Origin: Candidatus Dojkabacteria bacterium
Lineage (GTDB): Bacteria; Patescibacteriota; Dojkabacteria; J137
Reading direction: 5' to 3'
Length of the DNA stretch: 8,455 nucleotides
Assembly: GCA_003694175.1 (NCBI GenBank)
Contig: RFKV01000023.1
Span: 1-8,455, forward strand
The first letter of the stretch is position 1. Every line of letters starts with the position of its first letter. The notes beneath the pieces were generated by a model. That model did not search any database. It was not told the DNA's origin and was given only the letters and a program-made list of their open reading frames with translations. The translations under genes were made by a program, and so were the position numbers. This document shows positions 6,187 through 8,455 of the stretch, one piece after another.

Positions 6187-7005
6187 ATGAGCGAGTCGCT
6201 CAGGGTACACAAATTTAAAATTTGGCTTGATCAGGCGGAATCCGACTACAAGGCTGCTGTGTCGTCACAGACAAATGGATTTTTTAATTGGGCAACATAT
6301 CAGTCTGTTCAATCAGTTGAAAAAGTTTTAAAAGGTATAATTGCTTTAAGTGGTGCATTACCTCCCAAAACTCATAAGTTGTCAGTGTTGTACAAAATAG
6401 TTAAAAAATCTGGTTTGAACTTGGGTATAGACATAACTGAACTTCGTAAGTTGGAAGCATATACTTACCTCTCAAGATATCCCTTTTTAAATCCATACAG
6501 TGATGATTCAGAAATACCAAGTAGGTTAATTGGTTTAGGAGAGTCTTCTTTCTCAACAGAAATAGCAGAAAGACTAATAAGAAATGTTAAAAATTTTGTT
6601 GAAAACAATTCTGAATTGATTTTGGAAATGGACGAAAGTGCAGAGTATTGGGATAGAGAATTTGTTCAAAATTTAATAGATTCCAACCTAGGTTTGATAC
6701 TTTCCAACCCAAAGTATCAGGTATCAAAAGTTGTATTATATGGTAGCTTTGCTAGAGACTTATCTCAACTCAAATCAAAAACTATGGATATTTTGATAAT
6801 AATAAAAGATTCAAACAACTTAAATGTGGAGGGGTTTGTTGAAAGAACGATATATTTCAATGAGCTACTTAAAGACTCCGTTATTCCGATTGATTGTTTG
6901 GTTTATACAGAATCAGAGTATCAGAAATTAATGAATGTTTTGAAAGATGGTTATATAGAAGAAACTTACACAAAAGGTAGAATCCTTTTTGGTGAGAAAA
7001 TTTGA
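6187..7005 (+). CDS. HEPN domain fused to a nucleotidyltransferase-fold domain, probably with degenerate active sites
   Basis: From ATG 6187 the product is 272 residues. A TTG at 6172, overlapping the rpoD stop by 8 nt, would add five; the numbering here includes those five. Residues about 14-145 form a HEPN helical domain: WLDQAESDYKAA, YQSVQSVEKVLKGIIALSG, PPKTHKLSVLY, and EAYTYLSRYPF. Residues about 165-277 resemble a minimal nucleotidyltransferase: VVLYGSFAR (188-195, the Gly-Ser motif), then TMDILII (204-210), and IPIDCLV with Asp241. HEPN and MNT proteins usually occur as separate genes forming toxin-antitoxin pairs, although fusions are known. The HEPN RNase motif (Arg, 4-6 residues, His) is not found. 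In the nucleotidyltransferase the usual Asp-x-Asp appears as Thr-Met-Asp, so catalysis may be lost. It directly follows rpoD (7 nt from ATG 6187), suggesting cotranscription and translational coupling. The biological role is unknown. Confidence 0.85.
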   Translation: MSESLRVHKFKIWLDQAESDYKAAVSSQTNGFFNWATYQSVQSVEKVLKGIIALSGALPPKTHKLSVLYKIVKKSGLNLGIDITELRKLEAYTYLSRYPFLNPYSDDSEIPSRLIGLGESSFSTEIAERLIRNVKNFVENNSELILEMDESAEYWDREFVQNLIDSNLGLILSNPKYQVSKVVLYGSFARDLSQLKSKTMDILIIIKDSNNLNVEGFVERTIYFNELLKDSVIPIDCLVYTESEYQKLMNVLKDGYIEETYTKGRILFGEKI

Positions 7006-7014
7006 GTTATATCT

Positions 7015-8455
7015 CTACTTTGCTTCTGCTGTAACCCTGACTTCTCTGATAACCGAGACTTTGATCACACCTGGGTAGTTTTGCGTCTCCTCTATTTCTT
7101 TTGCTATGTTGTAAGCAATTATCTCCAAATCCTCGTCAGTTGTTTCTTCAGGTTTTACTATAACTCGGATTTCTCTACCTGCATATATCGCGAAAGATTC
7201 CTTAACACCTTTTTGTTTGTTAGATATATCTTCAAGTGCTCTTATTCTTTTTATGTAATCCTCGTAATTGTCTCTTCTAGCTCCTGGCCTTGCCCCTGAA
7301 ATTGCATCAGAAATCCTAACGATTTCTGCCTCTATTGATTTTGCTTCTATGTCAAAGTGATGAGCTTCTATAGCATTAGCCAGTAATTCATTATTAGGAA
7401 AGTATTTTCTAGCGATTTCAGCTGATATGTGATGATGTTGTTTACCTTCTTCAGGAACTACCTTACCTATGTCATGCAGTAAACAAGCCAACTTTACAAC
7501 TTTGGTATTTGCTTTCAACTCAGTGGCTAATCTTTCACCAATTTTGACTGTTTCCAAAGTATGTTTAACAAGATTCTGCCCATAGCTAAACCTGTATTTA
7601 AATCTACCTAATAACATCACAATACCACCTGGTAAGCCGTCTATACCTACTTCGTATAGTATCTCTTCACCAGTTTTTTTGATTTCTTTTAGTATATCTT
7701 TTTTAACTTTTTCGACTGTCTCTTCTATTGATCCAGGGTGCACCCTCCCATCACTTAGAAGTTTTTTAATAGCTAGCGCAGCAACTTCTCTCCTGATTGG
7801 ATCGAAACAAGATATCGTCACTTGATTAGGAATTTCATCAATAATTAAATCAACACCAGTCAATCTTTCAAAAGTTCTTATGTTCCTTCCTTCTTTCCCG
7901 ATTAACTTACCTTTTAAGTTTTCATCTTCGATCGTTATTACTGTTGTTGTAGTTTCTGCCACATAGTCGGTAGATGCATCTAGCATACACTCAATAAGTA
8001 TTTGTCTAGCTCGTTCCTCAGCCTCCATTCTGATCAATTCCTCTGACTCTTTTATCTTCCTTGAAATCCATGATTTCATCTCATCTTTAACCTTCTCCTC
8101 AAGCATCTTTCGAGCTTCATCCATTGTCATCCCAGCAACACTTTCCAATTTATCCTGGATTAATTTTTCCTTCGACTTTAATTCAGTCTGTATTTCATCT
8201 TTTTCTTTTTCTGTTTTTAAGATTTTCTCTAATTTTTCATTGAGTAACTTATCCCGACTCAAAAGTATTTGTTCTTTTTCAATCAGTTCTTCCTCTTTTG
8301 CTTTCAGTCTTAACTTTATTTCTTCTAATTCCTTATTATCCTCTTTGTTGTTTACTTCTGAACCTTGTGTTTTTGATAATGCTTCATTTGTTTTTTTATA
8401 TTTCTTATAGGTGTACAAATTTAAGCCCAAAAGAGTCGATACCAATAGAGTTAAA
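7015..8455 (-). CDS. rny: Ribonuclease Y, N-terminus beyond the right edge
   Basis: RNase Y is a membrane-bound endonuclease that starts mRNA turnover. The frame is open to the edge, so the true start lies outside; about 480 codons are visible against a usual total near 510-520. Counting from the TTG at 8445, the visible order is: the tail of a hydrophobic membrane segment (LTLLVSTLLGLNLY), a long Glu/Lys-rich coiled coil (about 18-155), a KH RNA-binding domain with LIGKEGRNIRTFE (181-193), and an HD metal-dependent domain. Metal and catalytic residues are seen in YGQNLVKH (His295), LLHDIGK (His324-Asp325), KQHHHISAEIA, AIEAHH (His362-His363) and ISDAISGARPGARR (Asp380). The C-terminus YPGVIKVSVIREVRVTAEAK is typical. 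I see no damage to the active site. It converges on the HEPN-nucleotidyltransferase gene with 9 nt between stops. No relation between the two is shown beyond proximity. Confidence 0.97.
   Translation of the reverse strand, partial: LTLLVSTLLGLNLYTYKKYKKTNEALSKTQGSEVNNKEDNKELEEIKLRLKAKEEELIEKEQILLSRDKLLNEKLEKILKTEKEKDEIQTELKSKEKLIQDKLESVAGMTMDEARKMLEEKVKDEMKSWISRKIKESEELIRMEAEERARQILIECMLDASTDYVAETTTTVITIEDENLKGKLIGKEGRNIRTFERLTGVDLIIDEIPNQVTISCFDPIRREVAALAIKKLLSDGRVHPGSIEETVEKVKKDILKEIKKTGEEILYEVGIDGLPGGIVMLLGRFKYRFSYGQNLVKHTLETVKIGERLATELKANTKVVKLACLLHDIGKVVPEEGKQHHHISAEIARKYFPNNELLANAIEAHHFDIEAKSIEAEIVRISDAISGARPGARRDNYEDYIKRIRALEDISNKQKGVKESFAIYAGREIRVIVKPEETTDEDLEIIAYNIAKEIEETQNYPGVIKVSVIREVRVTAEAK

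Noticed and set aside
6993..7015. Possible hairpin between the HEPN-nucleotidyltransferase and rny stops (GAGA and TCTC arms)
   Set aside because: Only four base pairs with a long AT-rich loop and no U-run at the right position.
7081..7299. Plus-strand 72-codon frame inside rny
   Set aside because: It overlaps the conserved C-terminal HD region of RNase Y and its Cys/Tyr/Phe-rich product looks like a shadow of that gene.

Overview
The window is AT-rich, densely coding bacterial DNA that carries mostly housekeeping genes. Several traits suggest a reduced-genome lineage, possibly a Candidate Phyla Radiation (Patescibacteria) member: no recognisable Shine-Dalgarno sequence at a normal distance before any start codon, very short gaps, a compact ftsQ-ftsA-ftsZ block without the surrounding mur genes, and a class D-like sortase. 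This placement is an inference. TGA is used as a stop in rpsO, ftsA, ftsZ and the HEPN-nucleotidyltransferase gene, so the UGA=Gly code of Gracilibacteria/SR1 does not apply.

Layout: (a) 1-124, minus strand: the N-terminal 41 codons of an unrecognised gene that runs off the left edge. (b) 125-333: a divergent intergenic region with a plausible sigma-70 promoter for each direction. (c) 334-4019, plus strand: rpsO (ribosomal protein S15), a divergent FtsQ/DivIB-like membrane protein, ftsA and ftsZ. (d) 4029-4835, minus strand: a membrane-anchored sortase that converges on ftsZ with a 9-nt gap. (e) 4836-4883: a 48-nt divergent spacer. (f) 4884-7005, plus strand: the primary sigma factor rpoD, then a one-piece HEPN + nucleotidyltransferase-fold protein. 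(g) 7015-8455, minus strand: RNase Y (rny), convergent with the previous gene across another 9-nt gap; its N-terminus lies beyond the right edge.

Functionally, FtsZ forms the division ring, FtsA tethers it to the membrane (its amphipathic C-terminal helix and the FtsZ C-terminal peptide are both visible), and the FtsQ-like protein would supply the periplasmic/extracytoplasmic divisome link. RpoD directs general transcription, and its conserved regions 2.4 and 4.2 fit the TACAAT-type -10 elements proposed here. RNase Y would initiate mRNA decay at the membrane. The sortase would anchor or cross-link surface proteins.

I found no CRISPR array, insertion sequence, tRNA/rRNA gene, riboswitch or clear intrinsic terminator. 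No gap exceeds about 210 nt. I do not see a convincing new multi-gene system. The most unusual items are the HEPN-nucleotidyltransferase fusion with eroded active-site motifs, the very divergent FtsQ-like protein, and an atypical sigma finger in RpoD.
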